Positions 34,558-46,233 of a stretch of 64,000 nt of DNA are shown piece by piece; positions within the stretch are counted from its first letter, which is position 1; each line of letters starts with the position of its first letter. The DNA comes from Ceratodon purpureus (Eukaryota > Streptophyta > Bryopsida > Pseudoditrichales > Ditrichaceae). The translations under genes were made by a program, and so were the position numbers. The stretch spans positions 10,259,640-10,323,639 of the forward strand of contig CM026429.1 in assembly GCA_014871385.1 (NCBI GenBank), read 5' to 3'. Under the pieces are notes generated by a model, which was given only the letters and a program-made list of their open reading frames with translations, ran no database searches and was not told the origin of the DNA.

Positions 34558-34779
34558 AATTTCATAGTAAGATGTTTTATAAACATATACTAAAATGTCT
34601 ACTCTTGAAATATTTTAAAAAAATTCTTTACTTCCATACTATGCTCATGTGGGCATTGGATCGGAGGTGAATCAAACAAACACTTAATTCACGTTAGTTT
34701 CCTCCATAGACAGAAGTTTCTCTCTCTTTTATAATCATACAAACATGCAAGCTAGTTCAAGTGGAAATCATCCTGATTC

Positions 34780-35240
34780 CGGAAGAGAGAGAGAGGCGAG
34801 CCTTGGTCCAAAGAGCGGAGGGAGAAGCAGCGTATCCTGTACACTCCAGTACCGAGCTTTTTAGACAGGAATCTCCCAAACATGGCATCGCTGACGTAGC
34901 CCGGCGCTTGACGGTAGGAGTTTATTATTGATTATTCGGTGCGCGTTCCGTCGGTAAACCATGAGGCCGCCATGTGGCCGGGTCGGGACCACCCTCGCAT
35001 GCGCATCAAATGCTCTCTCGGGCAGAGCCTCGAAATATGTTTTGAGCTCGACGACACTCAGGTTCGGGCGCCGAGGCTCCAGTTTCGTTCGGGGGAATGT
35101 ATTGCGTACGATGAGAATGTACCGTATGCTGTTCAGTGCAGTATGCGACTTGGCGACAGGAGGATTTGCTGACGATGTGCATGTTCTGGTACATTTTAAA
35201 TTCAGGGTCTTGGAAAGGTAGGAAAGAAAAGGATGCAAGC
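34780..35240. other. GC-rich island with open frames on both strands
   Basis: A sharply GC-richer block in AT-rich surroundings. Open frames of 77 (plus, 34939-35172) and 125 codons (minus, 35238-34861) cover it, neither with a known motif. It may be a first exon or 5'UTR, or a gene relic. I cannot choose a strand. Confidence 0.3.
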
Positions 35241-36643
35241 ATTTGCAAATGGTGAAAGGAAGTAAATTAAATTTGTAGCAAATGTAATTTTTATTTTTAT
35301 TTTACCATGGATGCTACTGTCTAGAGATATATACTATTTTACCATAATAAGGGGTTGTCACTCATTAAGAGAATATTTTTCTTGGAAGAAAAAAAGTATT
35401 TTTTCAAACTATGCCCAACTAATACTTGACAAAAAATTTCCTTATCATGAAACTATTTATCATGTACATTGATCTACACAACCTTCATTTTTCCTAAGAT
35501 TGGATTTATCCAAAACCTATGATTAAGTGGAATGATAAATTTATATAAAACTTTGAGATGATAAACCTTTCAAGCTCAGCTAATTTATATGATTACCTTA
35601 TATTTTGTAGCACTAAAACCTCTATCTATATCAATGGTTGGTGCATCTAATTGTTTGATATGAGTTCAAAACTGTGCTAAGGCTCCGTTTTAACACCTTG
35701 GCATTATAAAATAATTGTTGACATTTTCAAAAAGGCCATCTCAAGAAAGGTTCAGAGGTGAAGTGTCCAAGAGATTAAAAATTTGAATGCAAAAAAACCA
35801 CAAACCATCATAGAATATGCTAATAACACTTTTATTTGCCTTTTTGCTAAAGAATGTTTCAATTACTTTTCTCTTCTATTATTTTTGTTGGGTATCTATT
35901 TTATTAACAAACCAAAAGAACTAATAGAACCCTATTGGTAACAAAAGTCACCTTGGACTTTCCAATATGATGTCCAATTGCTTGAAAATGGTGATATATT
36001 TAAACTTTTTGGTTCTTCATTTTGCCTCACTGTAGCCACATTCAGTGCTTGAAAAGTTTTTACTTGATAAATTAGAAAAAAAAACTCATATTTTTCAATT
36101 TCTATTGAGATTAATACAATAAGCTATGTTGTGAGACCCAATAAGATTCCCCTATTTTTAGAATTTCTTTTGAGTAAGGAGTGGCACAACAACTTGGGAA
36201 GAGAATGTTATTGGTAAGATTTTGAATCTCATTTGAAATACTAAGGTTGACAAGAATGGTCACCCTCCATGCTATTGCCCCAAATGTAATGGAGGCTTTA
36301 GATTGATAAATCATTTTAAAAACATATGCAAGAAGATAGTCATCGCCTACAAATAAAAAGAATCTAATTTTACAGCCGTCCTCCACTCTTTGACTTCTTT
36401 ACTTTCGACAAGGATGTGGAGCTCAACAAAAGCCCTTTCTTCGGAAGTCCACTCAAAATGGCAACAAGGTCATACTTGAGTTCAATAAATGGTGCAATTT
36501 AATCTACACTGAGAAACTACTGGTTCAAAAAATCAACCAAATTCCTTCAAGGAAAAATGATGAATGATTGTGTGCATTTTTCTAGTGGATGCTTCTGAGA
36601 GTAAGAGTTGTTGTGTTCCATCGAATGTAGGTGTGTATATCCT
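35241..36643. other. non-coding DNA left of IR-2
   Basis: AT-rich, without a supported gene. Confidence 0.5.
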
Positions 36644-37575
36644 GCAAACAAAGTGATCATAGAGATAGATGTTCTCTATATATCGCCCCTGACATCTGCT
36701 TCCATCGGTTAGACCATGCAACCAAACTCAGTCATGGCTTATAATCTCAAGTTCCCGCAAATCTGCATGCTACGGATCTGGTGGAATCTGAACTGTAACG
36801 ATGAGGTTTACATTCACGGCATCAGCTTGATCTGTTTGCAGAAGTGTCTCAGGTATTGAATTTGGTTCACAGCAAGGTTTATCCTGCTAGTGTTGGAACC
36901 AGCAACATTAGTTGTGGATTACAAAGGATCAGGATACTATGATGGGTGATGTGTGACCTCCACAGTAAGCAGTGGGTGCTTTGCGTAGCTAAATGTTTTT
37001 CTTTTCTTTTTCTGGAAACAATTGGATACTTTATTTCACTGTAATGGAAACAAGGCCTCGATAGATACAAAGAGATCTATACCTCAATTGTACCGTAGCA
37101 AGGTAGTTTCTTCGTTGAAAAATAATAGTATTTATTTAAACTAAAACCAGAAATTCTGAGCCAAATCAAATGACTAAGTGGAAAATTCCATTAGAAAGAA
37201 AACAGAACACTGTAAACTTTGAACTCTTCTCAGTATTAACCATGTCGACGCATTGGACGACGGTGCTTTATAATGCATCTTAGCTTGGTGACCATGCTTT
37301 GGTATGAGGTGCACCAAGCAAACTTGTTTTTTGAACCTGGCACTTTGACTGAGGTGGCACAGTACATTCCATGTCCGGGTCTCTTTTGGCAACCTGTGTA
37401 GGGATTGTGATTGGATTGAAGGAGTTATATTATTTAAAATCATTCAAGTGAACATCTAGTGTTGTGAGATTCAGAGCACCCGCTTCCCATGGGGGAGGTA
37501 ACGGGATCAACACTTGTTGCCTCCAGGTGGCTAGGTGTTTGTGAGTATAATTTCTGAAGTCTCAGTGTGAATAGG

Positions 37576-37616
37576 GTCGATATGGCCGAGTTGGTCTAAG
37601 GCGCCAGTTTCAGGTA

Positions 37617-37648
<32 letters not shown>

Positions 37649-37655
37649 TGTCGAC
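37576..37655 (+). tRNA. trnL-CAG: tRNA-Leu(CAG)
   Basis: 80 nt. The acceptor stem GTCGATA pairs with TGTCGAC at the 3' end. The anticodon stem-loop is CCAGT-TTCAGGT-ACTGG, with anticodon CAG at 37611-37613. It has a class II variable arm (TCCGAAAGGGC) and T arm GTGGG-TTCAAAT-CCCAC. The A box TGGCCGAGTTGG and B box GGTTCAAATCC are intact. No CCA is encoded, as expected of a nuclear gene. T-runs follow at 37665-37668 and 37672-37676. It decodes CUG leucine codons. Confidence 0.95.
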
Positions 37656-37664
37656 ACGTGTCAC

Positions 37665-37676
37665 TTTTGCATTTTT
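37665..37676 (+). terminator. RNA polymerase III terminator of tRNA-Leu
   Basis: TTTT and TTTTT runs start 10 and 17 bases after the tRNA. The mirrored copy follows the right-arm gene. Confidence 0.7.
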
Positions 37677-38589
37677 AGACACCCCACCCCTAGCATCTCA
37701 AAAGGGCATTCCAACGCACCAATCCATTCGTCATTTGGACATCGTATGCATTAGTTACAAGGATGTAAAGTTTTGATACCTTTCACCGTAGAAATTTGTC
37801 ACAACCAAGTCTACATACATACATCAATCATGATCTTTCCAATCTTGAACCAACTAGAATGTTGGATTTTGTGTAATTTTAGAGGATCAAAAGATGAATA
37901 ATGTTCAATTTGAATTTTTGAAGGTCCTTATGCAGATCCCATATAGAGTCACTAAAGGTATATATTTTTCCAACATTAGGCCAAGGTTTCAAGCCTAATA
38001 CTAAACAAACTTGTACATCAAATGAAACATTGTTAAGAATAACAATACAAATTTGGATTACTCTAAAGAAGTTCCTAAAACTTGTCAAAGCATTATACAA
38101 TTTATTGCGGGAAAATGAAAAAACCCAAGCATATATTTTAGAACAATTCATTCTAATAAAATGTCCACTTGGCTCACAAATACAATTCCAAGTCATTATG
38201 CTTTTAACATATGGTTCAAATTTGATCTACAAAGTTGGGAATCAAAAGTTATGTATGTAGATATAAAGGTTTTTCAAAGCATTGCTACCACCAAATAAAA
38301 TAAAAAAGGGTAAACAACAATAGAAGTACAGAAGTCCGGTCTCCATTATGACAACAATGGAGATATGAAACATAGTACTTTATTCTTGGTTAAAACAAGA
38401 GTCATGAACCCTATTTTCTTTGTTAGAACTGACTTCAAAATCCTAGAGTCTAGAGAATCTGAAAGTCTAGAGATTTCTAGAGCTCTTCATAGAAAGCTAG
38501 AGTTGGAAAAATACTATAGTTGAAATTTGAGAAATGTCGAAGTCTAAACAGGTTGAATGCTTATACTAGAGCCTAGTCTATTATTTTAG

Positions 38590-41436
38590 AATTTAATAAA
38601 CACAGGGTAGGCAACCTCAGTTTTTACGCCCTAACTTTCTGGGACAATGTCAGCGGTTTTGTGCACAATTAGGGAATTTTGATTTTCCACAATCGAATGG
38701 CTTATGGGCGGGGATTTCAATATGACGGAAAATATGGAGGATTGCAGTGTTGACTATGTTGGCAAGGCAATGACAAGAAGGGAAGAAGCAATATGGAACA
38801 TGTTGATGATCAAGCTTGGTGTCAACGATGTTTATCGACTGGACGAGTTCAGGGCCATTAAAAACAAGTCTTATACCTAGAGAGGGCAGAATCCTACCCC
38901 AATTTGGGCTCGAGTGGATAGATTTTATATTAATGCTACCCTTCAGGAATATGGTGGAAGGTCCTTTATTGGTCCAACCATTTTTCATATTTCTGATCAT
39001 GCGGTGGTTTACGTTCAAATCATGTTTGAGGGAGTTCGGTCAAAAGCCCTTAAGCCTTTTAATTCAGCCTCACTCAAGAAGGTTGAAACTCATGATGAAC
39101 TTATAGAATCTTGAAAGTCCACTATGATAAGTAGTCAGGAATCATCGTGGGGGGAAGATTGCGGAAGCCTTAGAGGCTATTCGACATAAAAGTGATGACA
39201 TTACTGCTAAACAGAGAAAAGAAGGTAGACAGCAGTATGAACTTCAGTTTCAGGAGATTAAACAGGCTGAGGAGGTGCTCCAAAAGAACTGGCATAATCT
39301 TGATGCTTGGAAGAAGTTCAACAATGCACAATCGATATTAGAAGGAGTTCGTATGGATAAGTTGGATAAGAAGCAGTATGCGGCTGGTGCTAATTGGAGT
39401 AAGATGGAAGATAAATGTTCGGCACAGTTCTTTAATTATCATAAGGATATTAAAAAGAAGAGTCATATTTCTGAACTGATTAGAGGAGGAGAGACTCTGA
39501 GAGAACCGGAAGAGATAGCTAAGTATGTTCAACATCATTACTAAGATTTGTACAAGAACTATTAGGTGGTTGAAGATAACTGTGAGGCTAGGCTCAATGT
39601 ATAAGAAGTGTTCCAAGACGGGTGACAGAGGATCATAACAAGGGGTTGACAAGACCTTTTACAGCCAAGGAAGTTATAACTGCTGTAACTGATCTTCCCA
39701 AGTTCAAAACACCGGGACCAGATGGTATACCAACGGAGTGGTATCAGGAATCTTGGAAAGCGATTGAAGCCGATATTGTGAAATTGCTTCAGGAATCTTT
39801 TGATTTGAAGCAGATTTATTCTCAACTGAATACCGGTCTTCACATGCTGATTCCTAAGGAAGGCCATAGAGCTATCATAGAGAATCACAGACCGATTTTG
39901 GTGTTACCTTCAGCTTATAAGTTGATGGTTAAGACGATTGCCAACCGAATACAAAATTATTCACCGGGTTGGATTAATTCATCGCAGATTGGTTTTGTAA
40001 AAGATCAGTATATTTTGGACAATGTGTTCATGTGTTATGAATCGATGGAATGGGCGAGAGAGTCAAAACACAATTAAGTTATTTTGTTTCTTGACTGTCA
40101 AAAAGCCTATGATCGAGTTAACTGGACGTTTTTGAAACAATCCATGGAATATCTTGGTTTCTCTCAACTTTGGATTGATTAGACTGCTACTTTATATGAG
40201 GGAGCAACGTCTTTGGTGTGAGTGAACGGCAAGAGAGGAGATCCGTTTCCTATTCGGAGGGGAGTAAAGCAAGGGTGCCCTTTGGCACCCTACTTGTATT
40301 TGTTTGCAGCAGATATTCTTTCCCACATGATCAACGATCCGGTTTATGGTGTGTTGGGCATCAGGCTTCCTAATGGAACTTTCCTGAGGGAAATGCTCTT
40401 TGCTGATGATATAGCTTTGTATCTACAAGGCTTTACGGAGAACTTGGAGAGGGCCTATGTGGTTTTACAAAAGTTTTGTGAAGCTTCTGGAGCGAAGTTA
40501 AACTGGGATAAATCCTTTGCAATATGGGCGTCGAATACTGAAAGGACCTGGTCTTGGGGTGATGAGCTCTAGTTGAAGTGGTTGCGACCGGGGGAGACAT
40601 GCAAGTATATGGGCTTTGCGGTGGGCTTTATGATGGCTCAAAGAGACAAAGATAACAAGGTACTATAGCAGATTAGGCTACAGCTGAGTAGGTGGAGTCC
40701 GAAGCCTTTATCAATGGCTGCAAGGATTCTCGTTACTAATCAAGTGATTCTTTCATCCATATGGTACATATCATCATGTGCGGATATATCACTTAGTACT
40801 TTCAATAAAGTCCGAGCTCTTGTCAGGAATTTTTTAATGGGAGGTGATCATGATCATAAGAGCAGGGCGAGAGTAGCATGGAGTTTAGTAGTGTTACCTA
40901 CATCGCATGGAGGAGTCAAGATTTTTGATCTAGCTTCTCAAGCTGTTGTTTTATTAGCCAAATTGGTTACAAGAGGTTTATCTCCAGGTACAGAGTTGTG
41001 GAAGATTTTGTTGGGGCATAGAATTCAATCACTTCAACTTTAGAAGAGAGGAGCTTGGAGAAGAGATATGAATTGGCTCTTCAAGGCAAAGAGAATCTTT
41101 GCACAAGGTTTACCGTTGTGGCAGGGTATCTGGACGTCTTGGAAGCAAGTTAGACCCGGAGTGATTATCAAAACCTCGTACTGTCGATGAAACACTCAGA
41201 CAATCCCGGTGTTTCAACGAGCATATTACAAATTGTACAGGTACTATGTGAGGGAATAAACATGAAGGTATGTTTTGACGTTGGTCCAATAAAGGGATCA
41301 TGAGATTGAAAGATGTTTGGTGTGATCGCACCAATCGTTTTCTCAATGATCGGAAGTTATGGAGTCTTACGGGCTTACATAATTTGGATTGGATCAGAGA
41401 AGAGCTGGTTTAGAGTGTCAATTGGGGCACTTCACG
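38590..41436 (+). pseudogene. LINE-C: ORF2 fragment in the IR-2 centre
   Basis: Begins within the endonuclease domain (GRGFQYDGKYGG matches GGDFNMTEN of LINE-B in a shifted state) and runs through ARVDRFYINATLQEYGG, KFKTPGPDGIPTEWY, the RT motifs KQGCPLAPYLYLFAAD and MLFADDIALYL, and AARILVTNQVILSSIWYISS, to about LHNLDWIREELV. It stops before the zf-RVT region. Many in-frame stops (for example near 39113, 39542, 40077, 40572, 40668 and 41043) and frameshifts show it is old. It lacks both LINE ends and is not flanked by tRNA sequence. Confidence 0.85.
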
Positions 41437-41760
41437 ACCATCAAGAAGTAGAAGAATTGGCTTGTTCAAATCTTCACGATACTATCTTATCTATAGCCTT
41501 CATTAGAAATATTTTTAATGAAGTTAATTTTTCCAAGAAAAAAGAAAAGTGGAGCGTACATTCTAAAATTCTTACTTTTTGAAATCCAAAGAAGTTATAT
41601 TTCCATCCTAGACTACCAATTTCTTGTTAGAGAAAGAAAATTCCATTACAAAATATGGTTTCTAGCGTGGACACAATTTCTTGGCATACCAGATTTCATT
41701 AGGAATGAAGCCTGCTTGTATATTTTAAATAAATGAATTGTCTGAGTATTAGCGATAGAT
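41437..41760 (+). pseudogene. LINE ORF1 fragment placed after ORF2
   Basis: Reads HQEVEELACSNLHDTILSIA then a K-rich segment and, after stops and a frame change, AWTQFLGIPDFIRNEACLYI, matching LINE-B ORF1 (EVEDWAKSNLHDSLISIALV, WAQFLGIPDFIRNEECL). ORF1 lies upstream of ORF2 in a normal element, so the order here is permuted. The abrupt join is near 41437. Confidence 0.75.
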
Positions 41761-42169
41761 TCCTCAATTATGTACAGCAAAAAGATATTTGGCCTCAGCT
41801 CTTGATACTATTTTTGGATATCAAGAAATTTTGGTAGTTATAGCCAATTAAAACGTCTAGCTATAGGAAATGTAGATTACATAGCATTCAAATCACATCA
41901 TATCATTAACAGCAAGACCATCTTCAATATTGTTTGTTGGGATGTGCAAATCATTACCCTAAACCCTAAACCCTTGTATAGCCTTTAAGAAAACCTAGCA
42001 TCTTTCAAAAATCATGCATGAGTCTACCATCAATTCAATCTACAAACAAAGAAGCAACACCAATACTCATAGGTAGCATTAGAATAAGATGAATATTCAA
42101 TCAATTCTTGCCCTCAATTCTGAAGCATTGTCTTTAGTCGAACTACAGTATTGTCCGTAGTTAGATTTT
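41761..42169. other. IR-2 centre, sequence shared with the IR-1 centre
   Basis: Non-coding. Its reverse complement resembles 13400-13640 of IR-1 (for example GTTTGTAGATTGAATTGATG then GTAGACTCATGCAT). Confidence 0.55.
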
Positions 42170-43082
42170 GGCATTCTACCTGTTTAGACTTCGACATTTC
42201 TCAAATTTCAACTATAGTATTTTTCCAACTCTAGCTTTCTATGAAGAGCTCTAGAAATCTCTAGACTTTCAGATTCTCTAGACTCTAGGATTTTGAAGTC
42301 AGTTCTAACAAAGAAAATAGGGTTCATGACTCTTGTTTTAACCAAGAATAAAGTACTATGTTTCATATCTCCATTGTTGTCATAATGGAGACCGGACTTC
42401 TGTACTTCTATTGTTGTTTACCCTTTTTTATTTTATTTGGTGGTAGCAATGCTTTGAAAAACCTTTATATCTACATACATAACTTTTGATTCCCAACTTT
42501 GTAGATCAAATTTGAACCATATGTTAAAAGCATAATGACTTGGAATTGTATTTGTGAGCCAAGTGGACATTTTATTAGAATGAATTGTTCTAAAATATAT
42601 GCTTGGGTTTTTTCATTTTCCCGCAATAAATTGTATAATGCTTTGACAAGTTTTAGGAACTTCTTTAGAGTAATCCAAATTTGTATTGTTATTCTTAACA
42701 ATGTTTCATTTGATGTACAAGTTTGTTTAGTATTAGGCTTGAAACCTTGGCCTAATGTTGGAAAAATATATACCTTTAGTGACTCTATATGGGATCTGCA
42801 TAAGGACCTTCAAAAATTCAAATTGAACATTATTCATCTTTTGATCCTCTAAAATTACACAAAATCCAACATTCTAGTTGGTTCAAGATTGGAAAGATCA
42901 TGATTGATGTATGTATGTAGACTTGGTTGTGACAAATTTCTACGGTGAAAGGTATCAAAACTTTACATCCTTGTAACTAATGCATACGATGTCCAAATGA
43001 CGAATGGATTGGTGCGTTGGAATGCCCTTTTGAGATGCTAGGGGTGGGGTGTCTAAAAATGCAAAAGTGACACGTGTCGACA

Positions 43083-43114
<32 letters not shown>

Positions 43115-44087
43115 TACCTGAAACTGGCGCCTTAGACCAACTCGGCCATATCGACCCTATTCACACTGAGACTTCAGAAATTATACTCACAAACACCTAG
43201 CCACCTGGAGGCAACAAGTGTTGATCCCGTTACCTCCCCCATGGGAAGCGGGTGCTCTGAATCTCACAACACTAGATGTTCACTTGAATGATTTTAAATA
43301 ATATAACTCCTTCAATCCAATCACAATCCCTACACAGGTTGCCAAAAGAGACCCGGACATGGAATGTACTGTGCCACCTCAGTCAAAGTGCCAGGTTCAA
43401 AAAACAAGTTTGCTTGGTGCACCTCATACCAAAGCATGGTCACCAAGCTAAGATGCATTATAAAGCACCGTCGTCCAATGCGTCGACATGGTTAATACTG
43501 AGAAGAGTTCAAAGTTTACAGTGTTCTGTTTTCTTTCTAATGGAATTTTCCACTTAGTCATTTGATTTGGCTCAGAATTTCTGGTTTTAGTTTAAATAAA
43601 TACTATTATTTTTCAACGAAGAAACTACCTTGCTACGGTACAATTGAGGTATAGATCTCTTTGTATCTATCGAGGCCTTGTTTCCATTACAGTGAAATAA
43701 AGTATCCAATTGTTTCCAGAAAAAGAAAAGAAAAACATTTAGCTACGCAAAGCACCCACTGCTTACTGTGGAGGTCACACATCACCCATCATAGTATCCT
43801 GATCCTTTGTAATCCACAACTAATGTTGCTGGTTCCAACACTAGCAGGATAAACCTTGCTGTGAACCAAATTCAATACCTGAGACACTTCTGCAAACAGA
43901 TCAAGCTGATGCCGTGAATGTAAACCTCATCATTACAGTTCAGATTCCACCAGATCCGTAGCATGCAGATTTGCGGGAACTTGAGATTATAAGCCATGAC
44001 TGAGTTTGGTTGCATGGTCTAACCGATGGAAGCAGATGTCAGGGGCGATATATAGAGAGCATCTATCTCTATGATCACTTTGTTTGC
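42170..44087 (-). repeat. IR-2 right arm
   Basis: Reverse complement of 36644-38570 with about two differences noticed. Confidence 0.88.
43076..43155 (-). tRNA. trnL-CAG: tRNA-Leu(CAG), right arm
   Basis: Identical 80-nt copy of the left-arm gene on the opposite strand, with intact A and B boxes and T-runs downstream. The two genes face each other across the 5.4 kb between them. Confidence 0.95.
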
Positions 44088-44350
44088 TGGCGAATTGAAG
44101 CAAGAGCAGCAAGTTTAGCACCAAGCTCAGCTTGTTTGGACATCGCAATTGCGGAAGTAAGTCTGATCAGCTCCGATCACTTGTCAGTCCAGTAGCACAA
44201 CATCCTCTCAGTCTGGGAACCGCACCTGCCTGGGTGCGATCGCAGGGTTTGCATTGGTTTCTTGCTTACGGTTCTCGTGGGCCACCAAGAGCTTGATATT
44301 CTTCTCGAGCTCCTCAGAGTGTCGGTCGTGGTCAGCGTCTGGGGTCTTGC
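44088..44350 (-). pseudogene. unrecognised exon remnants cut by the IR-2 boundary
   Basis: On the minus strand, about 44350-44230 reads DADHDRHSEELEKNIKLLV then AHENRKQETNANPAIAPRQ, followed by a GT donor (CAG|GTGCGG). After an acceptor (GATCAG) near 44164 the frame reads TSAIAMSKQAELGAKLAALA and SIRQQ, ending where the IR-2 arm starts. GC content is above the flanks. This looks like two exons of a gene broken by IR-2. I do not recognise the family. Confidence 0.35.
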
Positions 44351-44399
44351 CTTGGGTTAGCAGATGAGCTTGTCACCTTGGGCTGCTCAACGCGGTGCG

Positions 44400-46233
44400 T
44401 GTAGCTTAGCTTAATATGTTTTTGACCAGCTTACTGCTTTGAACACCCGATATCTGGTACTTTGATTATCTCCTCACTTATTTTGCAAAAAATCTTCTTT
44501 CGAGGTTGTAAATGGCAGATAAATGGAGTTTGAGTATTGTTGTGCAGAAAATAATTTCGGTTTCGCACTTCCTGTTGCATTACAATGATGAAACTTCAAC
44601 CAACTTGTCTCCACTTGAGTCCTCCAACAACCTTGAGTGTATCTGAAACATTGAGAAAATACTTATTCAATCCACCAATTCCATCAAGCTTTGAACCAGC
44701 AAAATTACTAGGGTTTCAAGATGCAGGACACAGTCTAATTTGAGAATTCGCTTCCCCTACTCTTATCGATCGGTGGCCTGATCCGTGATAGTAAATTTTA
44801 AAGGATTAATTACTAAAACTACTAGTCAAAGTAGACTGGATCTTTGATGATGCCTCGGCGTTTGATTTTCAAGCATTTGCCAGGATTCTTGCGTGATTCG
44901 TGAGTTTGTTCAAATCGTTCATCAAATGTCAGAGTTGTCCTTGCACCACATAGAAAAAACAGAGTGCTCGTTAGAAATTTTCAGGAAAGCTTTGAATGTA
45001 CAGGGTCCACTGTCAGATTAGCATCATACAAGAAAGCTGTCTTGTGGTTTGGCGAGGGTCCCATTCATAATTCATATGGTATAACTTACTAGCGACTGCT
45101 CACCTCCTGGTGCAGAGGGGTCTCTATTGTTGCTTGTTTTGGTTGTTATTTTTTCGGGCATAAGCATTTTTCGACAAAGTTCTAGAAGTGCTTGAGATTG
45201 ATCTTGAATTCCATTTTGTGTTTTTGATCAACCACATCCCAGCTTCGATTAAAAAAATATCTAAAGATCGCAAGTTGTGTACAGTAAACATATTTTCTGC
45301 ACGACTTGGTCAAGGCTATATGCATACGGTCAAACTTTATAATCTTTGCATCCGCTTCGCATTCAAGCAGAAAGATTGCACTACTGAAAAGATTGTCAAG
45401 GAATGCTTCATCGGACACATCTCTAGGCAGCATGAACGAAAATTTTATAGAAATCGTAGCTCTCAAATTCAGTGAATGTTCATTGGAAAAACTTTGCATT
45501 CAGCATTCCTTACTCAACAACAGAAGATCCCAGCACGTCAAAGGGTTAAAACGATTACTTCGTCCTTGTTTGAGCTTAACAATGGAACGGATCGATCCGT
45601 GATATATATATCAGTAGTGTCCTTTATTTGATATAAAAGTTGCATGAAGACAGTCCCAGGTGCACATCTCGATGATGACCACCTAATTGTCTCACTCATT
45701 CTAGGAAACAAGATATTATCCTCTAAGTTACAGGTACATACAATCATGTCACCAACCATTCCTACACTCCCATGGAGTGACAGTGTTTCACAAACACTTT
45801 TATTTCTGGCAGACATACATTTGAAAGTAATCTTTTTGTCTATAATACGGTATACCATATACTGGAGGGGTTGCTAAATTAACAGTACTGCTGAGCACTG
45901 ATGTCTTTGTGCCCTCGATTCTAGAGCATTGACAAATCGAGGTACTGTACATCAGGAAGTCAACTTATTTTCTTTTATAATTTCTCTCTCTGTTTCATAA
46001 AAAACCTAACACTAGTTCTCCTCCCCTAACTCTGCTTATGATCAGTAAACCAAATACCACCAACATGAGACTAATTGCTGCAGCAAGGCGCTGCAACAAT
46101 GTTCGGTCCCTGAGGTGTACTCACTTCAAAATAGAAATACAGCCAGCCTGCTAATTCTCAGACAAGCCAGGAAAATTAAAGAAGCAAAAAAATTAAAAAA
46201 TTTACAATACAATTTACACGGAACGCATTGGCC
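44400..46233. other. intergenic DNA downstream of the HD-Zip gene
   Basis: Two consecutive minus-strand frames of about 105 codons (45858-45538 and 45499-45182) are open but have no motif and are matched by similar frames on the other strand. No supported gene. The 3'UTR of the HD-Zip gene must lie at the right edge. Confidence 0.45.

Larger units (their letters stand above)
36644..38570 (+). repeat. IR-2 left arm
   Basis: Pairs with 42170-44087. Short frames inside it, such as at 37174-37443 and 37879-38196, are repeated identically in the other arm and are not genes. Confidence 0.88.
36644..44087. mobile_element. IR-2: 7.4-kb inverted-repeat unit with intact tRNA-Leu genes
   Basis: GCAAACAAAGTGATCATAGA at 36644 returns as reverse complement ending at 44087. 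Arms of about 1.92 kb (36644-38570 and 42170-44087) flank a 3.6-kb centre made of LINE pieces. The only arm differences I noticed are T/C at the position of AGATGTTCTC against AGATGCTCTC and one near GTAACGATGAGG. Each arm has an intact tRNA-Leu(CAG) pointing inward. From about 37030 inward the arms are homologous to IR-1; the outermost 380 bp are not. No transposase is visible. Confidence 0.8.

Noticed and set aside
36644-44087. IR-2 as an assembly or library hairpin artefact
   Set aside because: Arms differ at a couple of sites, the centre is unique, a diverged second unit exists at another locus, and arm ends differ between units. Long-read confirmation would still be useful.
45182-45858. 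Two adjacent minus-strand frames of about 105 codons
   Set aside because: No motif, no splice support and comparable frames on the plus strand.
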